DNA of 64,000 nucleotides from assembly GCF_000422785.1 (NCBI RefSeq), contig NZ_AUGS01000002.1:124001-188000 (forward strand), read 5' to 3'. This DNA is from Pseudovibrio exalbescens DSM 16456. Its GTDB lineage: Bacteria; Pseudomonadota; Alphaproteobacteria; Rhizobiales; Stappiaceae. The position numbers were made by a program, and so were the translations under genes. The notes under the pieces are model-generated. The model was not told where the DNA came from. It worked only from the letters and a program-made list of their open reading frames with translations, and did no database searches. This document shows, piece by piece, positions 25,841-34,853 of the stretch; within the stretch, counting starts at the first letter, position 1; the number at the start of each line of letters is the position of its first letter.

Positions 25841-27850
25841 TCAGGGTTTGGGTCCGGCCAGCACAACGTTCTCCCCGTTGACGCGCACTTTCAGGGTAGC
25901 GCCTTCAAGCCCCGCAAAGGGATGTAGCGCGGCGGGTTTGTCATCATCGCTTTTCAAGCCTGAGAACTCACCAAAGGGACGAACCGCTTGTTCTTCCAGT
26001 GTCGCCCCGACATAAAGCGGGCTTGTGGCATCACCATCGCCTTTCAGCTGGAACTTGGTTTCCCAAAGCCAGAAGACATAACGATGATCATCATCACTTT
26101 GATAGATCATGGTTAGGATAGGCAGACGGCCTGCGTTGGTGTGCGGCACGGGTGGCAAGTCTCCCGCTGGAGTTTCGCCTTTCAAGTAACCAGTGGCGGA
26201 TTTCACATCCCATTTCGGGGCGGGCTGCCATCCCTTGTTTTCAAGGAAGCCTTGTATTTCCTGCGGTGTGCCTGACCATTGCAGCGCCAAAGGCTCTTCA
26301 AAGTCTCCGACCAGATTGATCCGCTTTGCGGGAATATTGCGCCACCCATACGCATACCACTGGCTGTAGTCCATGATGGTGATCGTGGAACGTGGCTTGT
26401 ACATGCGTGCTGCGTTTTCAAACCCATAACTGACATGATAGGTGGAAACGGCTGCAAGCACCGCCATGCTCAGCCCGGCAAGAGCCCCGCGCCCCACCTT
26501 TTCATTGTGAATGTGGCCGAAGACAAAGGCGAAGGTTGCCACCAGACACGCGCCGAACAACAGCCCGGCCAGTACGTCGGAGAGCCAGTGCGCGCCCAGA
26601 TAAATTCGGGAAAAGCCCATAAAAATGGAATAGACGGCTGCCAGCGAATACAGTGCGGCCTTGAAGCGTCCGCTCCGCTCGTGCGCGATCAGGACAACGA
26701 GAATGCCCATGAGTACCGCTGTGACGGTGGTGTGGCCCGATGGGAAAGAAAAGGAATCGGCACCGGAATAAAGATCAATCGGACGGTCGCGCCCCACCAG
26801 TGACTTGATGATTACAACAAAAAGCGCAGAGCTGCTGAGCGCGATGATGAAGCCGGTTGCGCGTCGCCAGGCTTTTCGGGAGTACAGGTAAAGCCCCACC
26901 GCTACCGCGACAGACGTTGTCACAATGCCATCGCCCATCATGGTAAAGCCGATCATGAGTTGGTCAAGCTTCGGGGTGCGCGCGGCTTCCAAAAACGTGC
27001 GAATGGCCAGGTCCGCGCGCGCCATGGTTTTTTCCGGTGCAATCGCTTGGGTGAACCAAAAAAATGCCGGCAGTGTGATCAGGAGCAGGAGCGCCGATAA
27101 CAGCATGCCCACGGACTGAGGATTGTCAGGATCATAGGTGCGCGCAATCCACTGGGAGAACCTGTCTGGACGGCGGGCAAACCAACGCATCATGATGCCA
27201 TGCGTGCCGCCAAAAATCGGCAGGATGATCAGTATGACCCAGCGAATGACGACGATGACGATGAAAACCGCCAGACACAGCGCACCGAGAATGATGGACA
27301 TGCGCGTGTCGATTTCACCCAGAGCCGACAACGCCGAACCGGCCATGACACCGGGAACAAGATGAACGGCTGCCCAAGCGAAGGCCGACATGACATTGAA
27401 AAACGAAAAGCGGGCGAAATTCATGTCCGCCATTCCGGCAATGCCCGGCACGACAGACTTTACGCCGGGCACAAAGCGGCCAATAAAAATGCTTTTGCCC
27501 CCGTGGCGGGCAAAAAAGTCCTCTCCTCGTTGGACCATTTGCGGATACTTGTTGAGCGGCCAATTACGCCGCAGTTGATCCTTGAAGCAATAGCCCACCC
27601 AGTAGGAAATCGCGTCGCCCGCGATCGCGCCAGCTGTGGTCCAGATGAAGATCGGCCAAAACTCCAGATTGCCGAGACCAATCAGCGTGCCGGCACCAAC
27701 AAGGACAACCGTGCTGGGAAAGAACAGACCCACCAGGAACAACGCTTCGCCCATGGCAACAAAAAAGCATATGAACCCGGCCAAAGACGGGTTGGCGCCA
27801 ATGAAGTCGACAATCTGCTGCAGGTACTGGGTGACTAGGTCAGTGCTCAC
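25841..27850 (-). CDS. DedA - PAP2 phosphatase - LssY C-terminal domain fusion membrane protein
   Basis: A 669-residue polytopic membrane protein with three parts. Residues 1-220 are a DedA/SNARE-associated (VTT) domain, with GEALFLVGLFFPSTVVLVG and the GRFVPGVKSVVPGIAGMADM loop. Residues 240-470 are a PAP2 lipid phosphatase: KSLVGRDRP, PSGHTTVTAV and SRIYLGAHWLSDVLAG supply all three catalytic motifs. Residues 480-669 match the LssY C-terminal domain found behind PAP2 domains. DedA proteins move polyprenyl phosphates or phospholipids across the membrane, so a coupled flip-and-dephosphorylate role on undecaprenyl pyrophosphate or phosphatidate is a reasonable inference. The start is GTG. Confidence 0.88.
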   Translation of the reverse strand: MSTDLVTQYLQQIVDFIGANPSLAGFICFFVAMGEALFLVGLFFPSTVVLVGAGTLIGLGNLEFWPIFIWTTAGAIAGDAISYWVGYCFKDQLRRNWPLNKYPQMVQRGEDFFARHGGKSIFIGRFVPGVKSVVPGIAGMADMNFARFSFFNVMSAFAWAAVHLVPGVMAGSALSALGEIDTRMSIILGALCLAVFIVIVVIRWVILIILPIFGGTHGIMMRWFARRPDRFSQWIARTYDPDNPQSVGMLLSALLLLITLPAFFWFTQAIAPEKTMARADLAIRTFLEAARTPKLDQLMIGFTMMGDGIVTTSVAVAVGLYLYSRKAWRRATGFIIALSSSALFVVIIKSLVGRDRPIDLYSGADSFSFPSGHTTVTAVLMGILVVLIAHERSGRFKAALYSLAAVYSIFMGFSRIYLGAHWLSDVLAGLLFGACLVATFAFVFGHIHNEKVGRGALAGLSMAVLAAVSTYHVSYGFENAARMYKPRSTITIMDYSQWYAYGWRNIPAKRINLVGDFEEPLALQWSGTPQEIQGFLENKGWQPAPKWDVKSATGYLKGETPAGDLPPVPHTNAGRLPILTMIYQSDDDHRYVFWLWETKFQLKGDGDATSPLYVGATLEEQAVRPFGEFSGLKSDDDKPAALHPFAGLEGATLKVRVNGENVVLAGPKP

Positions 27851-28146
27851 GGAGCGTTCTCAATATCTATTTGTTTCAGGAGTTTAAGTATCGGAGTTGG
27901 ACGTCCCGATCAACGCTGGAGTGTCCACTACCTGATTTAACGTCAATTTGAAGCATAGCGGAGAATGGGCAGTGGCCCATCACGTTTCAAGGCAGGTCGC
28001 GGGATCACGGGTGCTTTTCATAGTTGGCTCATTTTTAACAACTGGATGTTATAGTAGGTTTTGAAAAACAACGTGTTCTTTCTTTGTCAGAAGCCGTTGA
28101 TCGCGTTAGTATTTCACTGTTTACCATCCAAAGTTGGATAAGTCTC

Positions 28147-29625
28147 ATGTTTCAGTCTGCCGCTCTTGATCAGTCCATCAGCAAGGAAGAGTTCGAAAAG
28201 CGGGTACCAAAGCTGCGTGCCGACCTGCTTGAGATGCAGCATACACTTCAGGAGACAAGGGACTTTTCGACCATCATCATTGTGGGTGGCCTTGATGGGT
28301 CGGGGAAAGGGGCTGCGATCGCGCGTCTGTTTGAATGGATGGATAATCGCTACCTGATCTGCAATGCCTATGAGAGCAAACCAACAGAGGAAGAGCGGCT
28401 GCGTCCAAGGTTCTGGCGTTTCTGGCGTGACCTTCCTGCGCGTGGTGAAACCGCGATCGTGTTTGGCTCTTGGTATCAGCGGCCAATGCGCCGGGCGGTC
28501 AAAGGAAAACTGGACAACGACGCTTTCGAACGTGAGCTGGCAACCATCAACCGTTTCGAGCGGATGCTGGCCTATGAAAATGTGTTGTTGCTGAAGTTCT
28601 GGTTCACGCTGCCGGAAAAGGAGCAGAAGAAGCGTCTTGAAGCGGTGGCGGCCTCCAAACACAAGGCTCGGCATTATCTTGAAGAATGGACGGGTCTCGA
28701 GCATCGCCAGAAAGCGCAAATCGCCGGTGAGAAAGTGGCCTTGCACACCAGTACCGGCTTCGCGCCCTGGATCGTCATTCCGGCCGCAGATCCCGACTAC
28801 CGAGATCTTTCGGTGGGCGAAACGGTGCTGGCGGCCATGAAAAAGCGCCATGAACAACGAGACATGGCACCGGTTTCCGCGCCTGCCGTTGTCAGCGGCA
28901 TCACCAAGACCTCGGCGGTGGATGCCATTGATCTGACGGAAACGCTTTCCAAGAGTGACTACAAACAACAGGTTGCGCATTGGCAAGGACGCCTGGCGGA
29001 GCTGACAGACCACAAGCGCTTCCAGAAATTATCTATGGTCTCAGTATTTCAGGGCAATGATGCAGCGGGCAAAGGGGGCTCTATCCGCCGTGTGACTCAG
29101 GCGCTGGATCCTCGCAATTACAAGGTCTATCCCATCTCCGCTCCTTCTGATGAGGAAAAGAACCGCCCTTACCTATGGCGGTTTTGGCGCCGTATTCCGA
29201 AAAAGGGTCATATCGCGATTTTTGATCGCTCTTGGTACGAGCGTGTTCTTGTGGAGCGCGTTGAAGGTTTTTGTTCCGAAGCCGATTGGTTGCGGGCCTA
29301 TAACGAGATCAACTCCTTCGAAGCGGAATTGGCTCATTTTGGAATTGTGATCTGCAAGTTCTGGCTGGCCATATCTGAAGATGAGCAACTCCGGCGTTTC
29401 AAGGCTCGGGAAGAGGTCGCCTATAAGAACTACAAGATAACCGAGGAAGACTGGCGCAATCGCTTGAAGTGGAATGACTATGCAATTGCTGCAGGCGATA
29501 TGGTGGATCGAACGTCAACCCGATATGCGCCATGGACACTGGTTTCCTCGCAGGACAAGCGTCATGCCCGCGTCAAGGTGCTGGAGACACATTGCAAGGC
29601 GCTGGAAAAGGCCATGTTCGGGTGA
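28147..29625 (+). CDS. pap: Polyphosphate:AMP phosphotransferase (two-domain class II PPK2)
   Basis: Makes ADP from AMP using inorganic polyphosphate as donor. It has two tandem PPK2 domains. The C-terminal one (about 270-492) is intact: Walker A GNDAAGKGG, AIFDRSWYERVLVERVEGF with the catalytic Asp, and the lid YLWRFWRRIPKKG. The N-terminal one (about 10-260) keeps GGLDGSGKG and FWRFWRDLPARG but has VFGSWYQRPMR where the Asp-Arg pair should be, so it is probably inactive, as in known two-domain PAPs. At 492 residues the length is normal. The ATG at 28147 is preferred to a TTG at 28084. The FAD oxidoreductase converges on it with 2 bp between stops. Confidence 0.92.
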   Translation: MFQSAALDQSISKEEFEKRVPKLRADLLEMQHTLQETRDFSTIIIVGGLDGSGKGAAIARLFEWMDNRYLICNAYESKPTEEERLRPRFWRFWRDLPARGETAIVFGSWYQRPMRRAVKGKLDNDAFERELATINRFERMLAYENVLLLKFWFTLPEKEQKKRLEAVAASKHKARHYLEEWTGLEHRQKAQIAGEKVALHTSTGFAPWIVIPAADPDYRDLSVGETVLAAMKKRHEQRDMAPVSAPAVVSGITKTSAVDAIDLTETLSKSDYKQQVAHWQGRLAELTDHKRFQKLSMVSVFQGNDAAGKGGSIRRVTQALDPRNYKVYPISAPSDEEKNRPYLWRFWRRIPKKGHIAIFDRSWYERVLVERVEGFCSEADWLRAYNEINSFEAELAHFGIVICKFWLAISEDEQLRRFKAREEVAYKNYKITEEDWRNRLKWNDYAIAAGDMVDRTSTRYAPWTLVSSQDKRHARVKVLETHCKALEKAMFG

Positions 29626-29627
29626 CG

Positions 29628-30803
29628 TCACACGACATTGACTTCCCTCAAGGGTTGGTTGTCATAAAACCGATCCAGTCCCAAGGGGCCAAGGTCCAGC
29701 GTTTCGTAACGACCGCCCACAATGTGTTCTGAAAGGCCGCGCCCTACAGCCGGCGATTGCTGGAGACCATGGCCTGAAAACCCAAGCGCCAGGTAAAACC
29801 CATCCAACCCACTGACAGGGCCGATGAACGCGTTGTGGTCAAAAAGGTTCATGTCGTAGTGGCCGGCCCACGCCGCGCCCGCCTTTATTGCCTCGAACTT
29901 CGGGATGCGATTGGCCAGAGTTGGCCAGAGAAAATCCTCGAAAAAAGTGTGGTCCACCTCAAAATCGGTGCAATCCGGGTCTTCAAACGGTGCACTGCCA
30001 CAGATGAACTGGCTCCCTTCCGGCCGGACATAGGCACCTGTCGGGTCAATGAGCAGTGGCAGACCCTCGATCCGATCACGGCACTCGAAGGTGAAGATCA
30101 TGCGCTTCTTGCAGTGAACAGGCAGATCAAGGCCAACCTGAGCGCACAGAGTTGCGCCACCTGATGCGCCGGCTGCGTTGACTACCTTGTCGGCGAGCAC
30201 AATCTCGCCACTGGTTAGTTCAATGTGCCATCCATCTTCTCGCCGCTGCAAGCGTGTTACCGCCTGGTTCTTGTAGGGGACGCCCAAGGATCGGGCTTTT
30301 CGGCGAAAGGCTTGCATCAATCCATAGCCATCAAACCACCCCTCGCCGCTCAGGCCGTGACATCCGGCGACCAGATCCTCCGTGTTCAACCATGGAAATT
30401 TTTCTTGCAGTGCGGGGCGATCAAGAAAGGCGATATCCGCGCCGAGTTGGGTCTGCAGGCGATGGTTTTGTTCCAGAATGGTTCGGGTTTTGTCATTGGC
30501 AAGGAAAAGATAGCCGCCTTCATTGAGGTCTATCTGCGGCACCTCTCCATCAATCGACAAATGTTCGCCAATGGCACGCAAAAACTGGATTCCATGAATG
30601 GAAATCTCGACGTTGATTGGCGCAGAGAATTGTTGGCGGATTGACGCGGCAGAAAGGGCGGACGCGCAGCGCTGGTAACTCGTATCCTTTTCAATCACCA
30701 TCACACGTCCGTCAAAGCCGTCGTGGGCGGCCAGATGATAGGCGATGGACGATCCCATAACAGCACCGCCGATGATGGCGACATCTACGTGTTCTCTTGC
30801 CAT
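29628..30803 (-). CDS. FAD-dependent amine oxidoreductase (DadA/sarcosine oxidase-like)
   Basis: A 391-residue flavoprotein of the DAO family. The FAD Rossmann motif reads VAIIGGAVMGSSIAYHLA, followed by IEKDTSYQRCASALSAASIR, where FAD and substrate are held, and the C-terminal GLDGFYLALGFSGHGLQQSP closes the FAD site. Such enzymes oxidise secondary or D-amino acids. Its position downstream of ALDH7 and glutaryl-CoA dehydrogenase genes suggests it oxidises an intermediate of lysine breakdown, such as L-pipecolate, as AmaA does beside AmaB in Pseudomonas; this is inference. The ATG at 30803 has an AGGTGG upstream. A terminator lies between it and gcdH, so it may be transcribed separately or by read-through. 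Confidence 0.8.
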   Translation of the reverse strand: MAREHVDVAIIGGAVMGSSIAYHLAAHDGFDGRVMVIEKDTSYQRCASALSAASIRQQFSAPINVEISIHGIQFLRAIGEHLSIDGEVPQIDLNEGGYLFLANDKTRTILEQNHRLQTQLGADIAFLDRPALQEKFPWLNTEDLVAGCHGLSGEGWFDGYGLMQAFRRKARSLGVPYKNQAVTRLQRREDGWHIELTSGEIVLADKVVNAAGASGGATLCAQVGLDLPVHCKKRMIFTFECRDRIEGLPLLIDPTGAYVRPEGSQFICGSAPFEDPDCTDFEVDHTFFEDFLWPTLANRIPKFEAIKAGAAWAGHYDMNLFDHNAFIGPVSGLDGFYLALGFSGHGLQQSPAVGRGLSEHIVGGRYETLDLGPLGLDRFYDNQPLREVNVV

Positions 30804-30850
30804 GAAATCCACCTGACAATTTTGGCGCGTTTTGCCTGAGAAAAGGATTT

Positions 30851-30890
30851 GAAAAACAAAAGCCCCCCGCAAAACAGAATCGCGAGGGGC
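30851..30890 (-). terminator. Rho-independent terminator after the glutaryl-CoA dehydrogenase gene
   Basis: On the minus strand GCCCCTCGC pairs with GCGGGGGGC (9 bp, one G-U; 30862-30890) around an 11-base loop, followed by TTTTGTTTTTC. It lies 11 bases after the gcdH stop. Confidence 0.82.
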
Positions 30891-30900
30891 GTAGCGTTGA

Positions 30901-32100
30901 TTAGAAGAATGCCTGCAGGCCGGTTTGTGCACGTCCGAGGATCAGGGCGTGAACGTCGTGCGTACCTTCGTAGGTGTTTACCGTCTCCAGGTTCTGGGCA
31001 TGACGCATGACCATGTATTCTTCCTGAATGCCATTGCCGCCGTGCATGTCCCGAGCCATGCGGGCAATATCAAGCGCCTTGCCACAGTTGTTGCGCTTTA
31101 CAAGAGAAATCATCTCTGGCGAGGCCTGTCCGGCATCAAACAGGCGCCCTGCCCGCAACGAACCTTGAAGCCCAAGCGCAATCTCAGTTTGCATATCGGC
31201 CAGCTTCTTTTGAAACAGCTGCGTTTGGGCCAGTGGTCTGTTGAATTGCTTGCGGTCGAGGCCGTATTGCCGCGCGCGCATCCAGCAGTCCTCGGCAGCG
31301 CCCATCGCGCCCCATGAGATGCCGTAGCGCGCGCGATTCAGGCAGCCGAAGGGGCCCTTGAGACCGGAAACGTTGGGCAGCAAGGCGTCTTCGCCGACCT
31401 CAACGCCGTCCATTACGATTTCTCCGGTAATTGACGCGCGCAAGGAGAGCTTGCCACCAACCTTGGGTGCCGACAGCCCCTTCATTCCCTTTTCGAGAAC
31501 AAAGCCACGTATCTTGTTGTCATGAGCTTCAGACTTCGCCCACACAACAAACACGTCGGCAATGGGTGAGTTCGAGATCCACATCTTGGAGCCCGTCAGG
31601 CGATACCCACCGTCGATTTTCTCTGCCCGGGTGCGCATGCCGGCGGGATCGGACCCGGCGTCTGGCTCTGTCAGGCCAAAACAGCCGACAAACTCCCCGC
31701 TGGCCAGTTTGGGCAGATACCTCTTGCGTTGCTCCTCGGAGCCATAGGCGTAGATCGGATACATCACCAGAGAAGATTGCACGCTCATCATGGAGCGATA
31801 GCCGCTGTCGATGCGCTCTACTTCTCGCGCAACGAGGCCATATGCCACATAGGAAGCGCCGGCACCGCCATACTCTTCCGGCAGCGTGACGCCCAGCAAT
31901 CCTTGAGCGCCCATTTCGTTGAAAATAGCCCGATCGGTTTTTTCCTCGCGATAAGCTTCGATCACGCGCGGGAGCAGATTTTCCTGCGCATAAGCATGTG
32001 CGCTTTCCATGATCAGGATTTCATCTTCTTGAAGCTGATCGCGCAATTGAAACGGGTCTGCCCAGTTGAACTGACCACCGCCAGTTGGATCGCTACTCAT
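30901..32100 (-). CDS. gcdH: Glutaryl-CoA dehydrogenase (acyl-CoA dehydrogenase family)
   Basis: GcdH oxidises and decarboxylates glutaryl-CoA to crotonyl-CoA, feeding lysine and tryptophan carbon into beta-oxidation. The 399-residue protein has [20 protein letters not shown] and [17 protein letters not shown], which bind FAD, and the C-terminal [20 protein letters not shown] with the catalytic Glu, a sequence characteristic of GcdH rather than of general acyl-CoA dehydrogenases. It lies 12 bp downstream of the ALDH7 gene on the same strand, so they are almost certainly one operon. The enoyl-CoA hydratase at 35.9 kb could take the crotonyl-CoA product. Confidence 0.93.
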   Translation of the reverse strand: MSSDPTGGGQFNWADPFQLRDQLQEDEILIMESAHAYAQENLLPRVIEAYREEKTDRAIFNEMGAQGLLGVTLPEEYGGAGASYVAYGLVAREVERIDSGYRSMMSVQSSLVMYPIYAYGSEEQRKRYLPKLASGEFVGCFGLTEPDAGSDPAGMRTRAEKIDGGYRLTGSKMWISNSPIADVFVVWAKSEAHDNKIRGFVLEKGMKGLSAPKVGGKLSLRASITGEIVMDGVEVGEDALLPNVSGLKGPFGCLNRARYGISWGAMGAAEDCWMRARQYGLDRKQFNRPLAQTQLFQKKLADMQTEIALGLQGSLRAGRLFDAGQASPEMISLVKRNNCGKALDIARMARDMHGGNGIQEEYMVMRHAQNLETVNTYEGTHDVHALILGRAQTGLQAFF

Positions 32101-32112
32101 GTTTATTCTTCC

Positions 32113-33651
32113 TTATTCCACGTCGAACTTAACGCCTTGCGCCAAAGGCAGCGCACCGGAGTAGTTGATGGTGTTGGTGGCTCGGCGCATGTAAGCTTTC
32201 CACGCGTCGGAACCGGCTTCGCGCCCGCCACCCGTTTCTTTTTCGCCGCCAAATGCACCGCCGATCTCTGCGCCAGATGGTCCGATGTTTACATTGGCGA
32301 TTCCGCAATCCGACCCAACAGCCGAGGTAAAGGTCTCTGCCTCGGCCAGACTGGAGGTGAAGATGGAGGACGACAGGCCTGCTGCAACACCGTTTTGCAT
32401 GTCGATGGCTTCGTCCAGTTCCTTGAACCGCATTACATATAAAATGGGTGCGAAAGTCTCTTCGAGGACCGGGCCAGTTTGTGCTGGCATTTCGACGAGC
32501 GCGGGCTGAACGTAGTACGCATCCGGGTAAACATCGGCCAGAACACGCTCACCTCCGTGCACGGTGCCGCCTGCCGCACGTGCCGCCGCAAGCGCCTGTT
32601 GCATCGCCTCATAAGCATCCTTGTCGATCAGTGGACCAATCAGGGTGCCTTCTTCGGTGGGTATGCCAATCTGGACGGAGCTGTAAGCCTTGATCAGACG
32701 AGGAATGAGCGCATCATAAACGCTTTCATGAGTAATAAGACGGCGCAAGGTAGTGCACCGCTGACCTGCGGTGCCCATGGCTGCGAACGCAATCGCGCGC
32801 AAGGCGAGGTCCAAATCGGCGGAAGCGCCCACGATTGCCGCGTTGTTACCACCCAGCTCCAGAATGCTGCGGCCAAAGCGTTGCGCGACCCGCGGCCCGA
32901 CTTGTTGCCCCATGCGTGTGGATCCGGTTGCCGAAATCACGGGTACGCGGGTGTCATCAACAAGGGCGGCTCCTGTTTCCCGGGCGCCATTTACCACTTG
33001 AAGCAGGTTTTCCGGTGCATCTGCACCAAATTTGGCGCGTGCCTTCTGGAACAAGGCCTCAACGGCCATGGCCGTCAGTGGAGACTTTTCGGAGGGCTTC
33101 CAAACCACGCTGTTGCCGCAAACAAAAGCGAGCGCGGCATTCCATGACCAGACGGCCACGGGAAAGTTGAATGCGGAAATCACGCCGATGACGCCCATTG
33201 GGTGCCATGTCTCCATCATGCGGTGACCGGGGCGCTCGGTTGCAATGGTCAGACCATAAAGCTGGCGTGACAACCCAACGGCAAAGTCGCAGATATCAAT
33301 CATTTCCTGAACTTCGCCCAGCCCTTCCGAAGTGATCTTGCCCGCTTCGAGCGAAACCAGAAGCCCCAGATCGTCTTTGTGCACTCTCAATTCTTCGCCC
33401 AATAGACGCACCAACTCGCCGCGCTGCGGCGCGGGGACAGTGCGCCAGGTCGTAAATGCCTCGTGAGCCTTGCCAACAATTTTGGCAACATCGTCGGCCG
33501 AGTGTTCGTTGATCTGCGCGACGGCTTCGCCGGTAATGGGCGACTTTGCAGCCATGGAACCTCCGGAAAGCCGGCTGGGCTCTACGCCCATGCGCGCCAT
33601 GAGTTCGATGGTTTCCTCAGGCAAACGCCTGGTGTCGAGTGGTGCAGCCAT
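32113..33651 (-). CDS. amaB: Aldehyde dehydrogenase, ALDH7 type (piperideine-6-carboxylate / aminoadipate semialdehyde dehydrogenase)
   Basis: A 512-residue ALDH7/antiquitin-like enzyme, which oxidises alpha-aminoadipate semialdehyde, in balance with piperideine-6-carboxylate, to aminoadipate. The catalytic Cys is in GTAGQRCTTLRRLITHE near residue 295 and the general-base Glu in ILELGGNNAAIVG near 265. GVISAFNFPVAVWSWNAALA is the NAD-binding strand region with the ALDH7 spelling. The co-directional gcdH and FAD oxidoreductase support a lysine-to-glutaryl-CoA route, although the steps from aminoadipate to glutaryl-CoA are not in the window. The divergent LysR gene is the probable regulator. 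The start is an ATG at 33651. Confidence 0.88.
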   Translation of the reverse strand: MAAPLDTRRLPEETIELMARMGVEPSRLSGGSMAAKSPITGEAVAQINEHSADDVAKIVGKAHEAFTTWRTVPAPQRGELVRLLGEELRVHKDDLGLLVSLEAGKITSEGLGEVQEMIDICDFAVGLSRQLYGLTIATERPGHRMMETWHPMGVIGVISAFNFPVAVWSWNAALAFVCGNSVVWKPSEKSPLTAMAVEALFQKARAKFGADAPENLLQVVNGARETGAALVDDTRVPVISATGSTRMGQQVGPRVAQRFGRSILELGGNNAAIVGASADLDLALRAIAFAAMGTAGQRCTTLRRLITHESVYDALIPRLIKAYSSVQIGIPTEEGTLIGPLIDKDAYEAMQQALAAARAAGGTVHGGERVLADVYPDAYYVQPALVEMPAQTGPVLEETFAPILYVMRFKELDEAIDMQNGVAAGLSSSIFTSSLAEAETFTSAVGSDCGIANVNIGPSGAEIGGAFGGEKETGGGREAGSDAWKAYMRRATNTINYSGALPLAQGVKFDVE

Positions 33652-33819
33652 AAACAGTCTCCGGAGCTGATGCTATCAGATGATTGATAGGCAGTTTCAC
33701 GGATAAACGGGTTGGACAAAAGCCACGTATTTTCCAGTAGTCATGCAGTTTTGGAATGACTAAAGACGTAGTGCTTTCCTCGGCGATATGATGTAAGTCG
33801 CTGAGCTCAAAAGATCTAT

Positions 33820-33842
33820 GCGTATGGTGAGCATGAATACGC
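33820..33842. promoter_or_regulatory. Candidate LysR operator with T-N11-A core
   Basis: GCGTAT (33820-33825) and ATACGC (33837-33842) are perfect 6-bp inverted arms separated by 11 bases, the T-N11-A layout of LysR-type operators. It lies in the 275-bp gap between the divergent ALDH7 operon and the LysR gene, 85 bases from the LysR start. Confidence 0.55.
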
Positions 33843-33926
33843 CGCACCAAGAACGGCATCTAAATAGTCCTTTTGGAATTAAAGGCACGCTGATCTGCGC
33901 TTTGGGGAGAGTAGAGGGAGAACCAG

Positions 33927-34847
33927 ATGAAGCGGGGGTTTATACCGCCCATCGACAGCCTGATCGCGTTTGAAAGCGCGGCTCGGCACGGCTCGTTCAC
34001 CCGGGCCGCGGAGGAGTTGTTCTTGACGCAAGGGGCGGTCAGCAAGCAAGTGCGTCTGCTTGAGGCCCGTCTTGGCGTGGAGTTGTTCAAACGGGTGCGT
34101 CAAAGGATTGTGCTGACCGATGCGGGCCGACTGTATCTGCATGATATCAAGGGCACTTTGGAAAAAATGACGACAGCCACCCGGCAGGTCATGTCATTTG
34201 GTGGAAGCGAAGATGTACTCAATCTCGCTGTTTTGCCGACGTTCGGCACACGGTGGCTCGCCGGGCGCTTGCCGCGTTTTCACGAGCGGTATCCGGAAGC
34301 CAGTTTCAATCTGGCCGTACGTTTGCGCCCTTTCGATTTTGAGGCCGAGCCTTTCGATGGTGCCATTCACTACGGGGAGCCGGTTTGGGCGGGAGCCATT
34401 GCGGAGCCGCTGTTTCACGAGGAAGTGGTGCCGGTGTGTTCACGGCACTTCCGTGATCGCCATGGTCTGACCAAACCCGAACACCTTTGTACGGCACTGC
34501 GGCTGCATCAATCCACGCGGCCAGATGCCTGGCAACGATGGTTCCTGCAGGCGGACGTGGAAACGGATCTGGCGTTTCAAGGTCCGCGCTTTGATCAGTT
34601 CACCATGATTTCCCAAGCTGCTGTCGCTGGTCTGGGGGTCGCTTTGGTGCCGAAATTTTTCATCGAAGAGGAACTGCGTTCCGGCAGCCTTGTAATGTTG
34701 TTCGGCGTTACGTTGAAACTGCCTTCTGCCTATCATTTTGTGTATCCTGAAAACCGCACCATTCGACCGGTGGTCAAGGCCTTCAAGTCCTGGCTTCAGG
34801 AAGAAGCCAAAGATCAGAAAGATCGCGAAATCATGCTGCCAGGCTGA
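33927..34847 (+). CDS. LysR-family transcriptional regulator (GcvA-like)
   Basis: A 306-residue LysR regulator. The N-terminal winged helix-turn-helix is clear: LIAFESAARHGSFTRAAEEL, then FLTQGAVSKQVRLLEARLGV as the recognition helix. The remaining part is a periplasmic-binding-like effector domain of the GcvA subgroup (GGSEDVLNLAVLPTFGTRWL). The ATG has GAGGGAG upstream. It is divergent from the ALDH7-gcdH operon, the usual layout for a LysR protein controlling its neighbour, with a T-N11-A palindrome between them. The effector is unknown; glutarate, aminoadipate or pipecolate are guesses from context. Confidence 0.9.
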   Translation: MKRGFIPPIDSLIAFESAARHGSFTRAAEELFLTQGAVSKQVRLLEARLGVELFKRVRQRIVLTDAGRLYLHDIKGTLEKMTTATRQVMSFGGSEDVLNLAVLPTFGTRWLAGRLPRFHERYPEASFNLAVRLRPFDFEAEPFDGAIHYGEPVWAGAIAEPLFHEEVVPVCSRHFRDRHGLTKPEHLCTALRLHQSTRPDAWQRWFLQADVETDLAFQGPRFDQFTMISQAAVAGLGVALVPKFFIEEELRSGSLVMLFGVTLKLPSAYHFVYPENRTIRPVVKAFKSWLQEEAKDQKDREIMLPG

Positions 34848-34853
34848 CAGGTT

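Noticed and set aside
27937-27951. TTAA-CGTCAAT-TTGA upstream of pap as a CtrA box
   Set aside because: It has seven of eight consensus bases but is a single copy with no supporting context.
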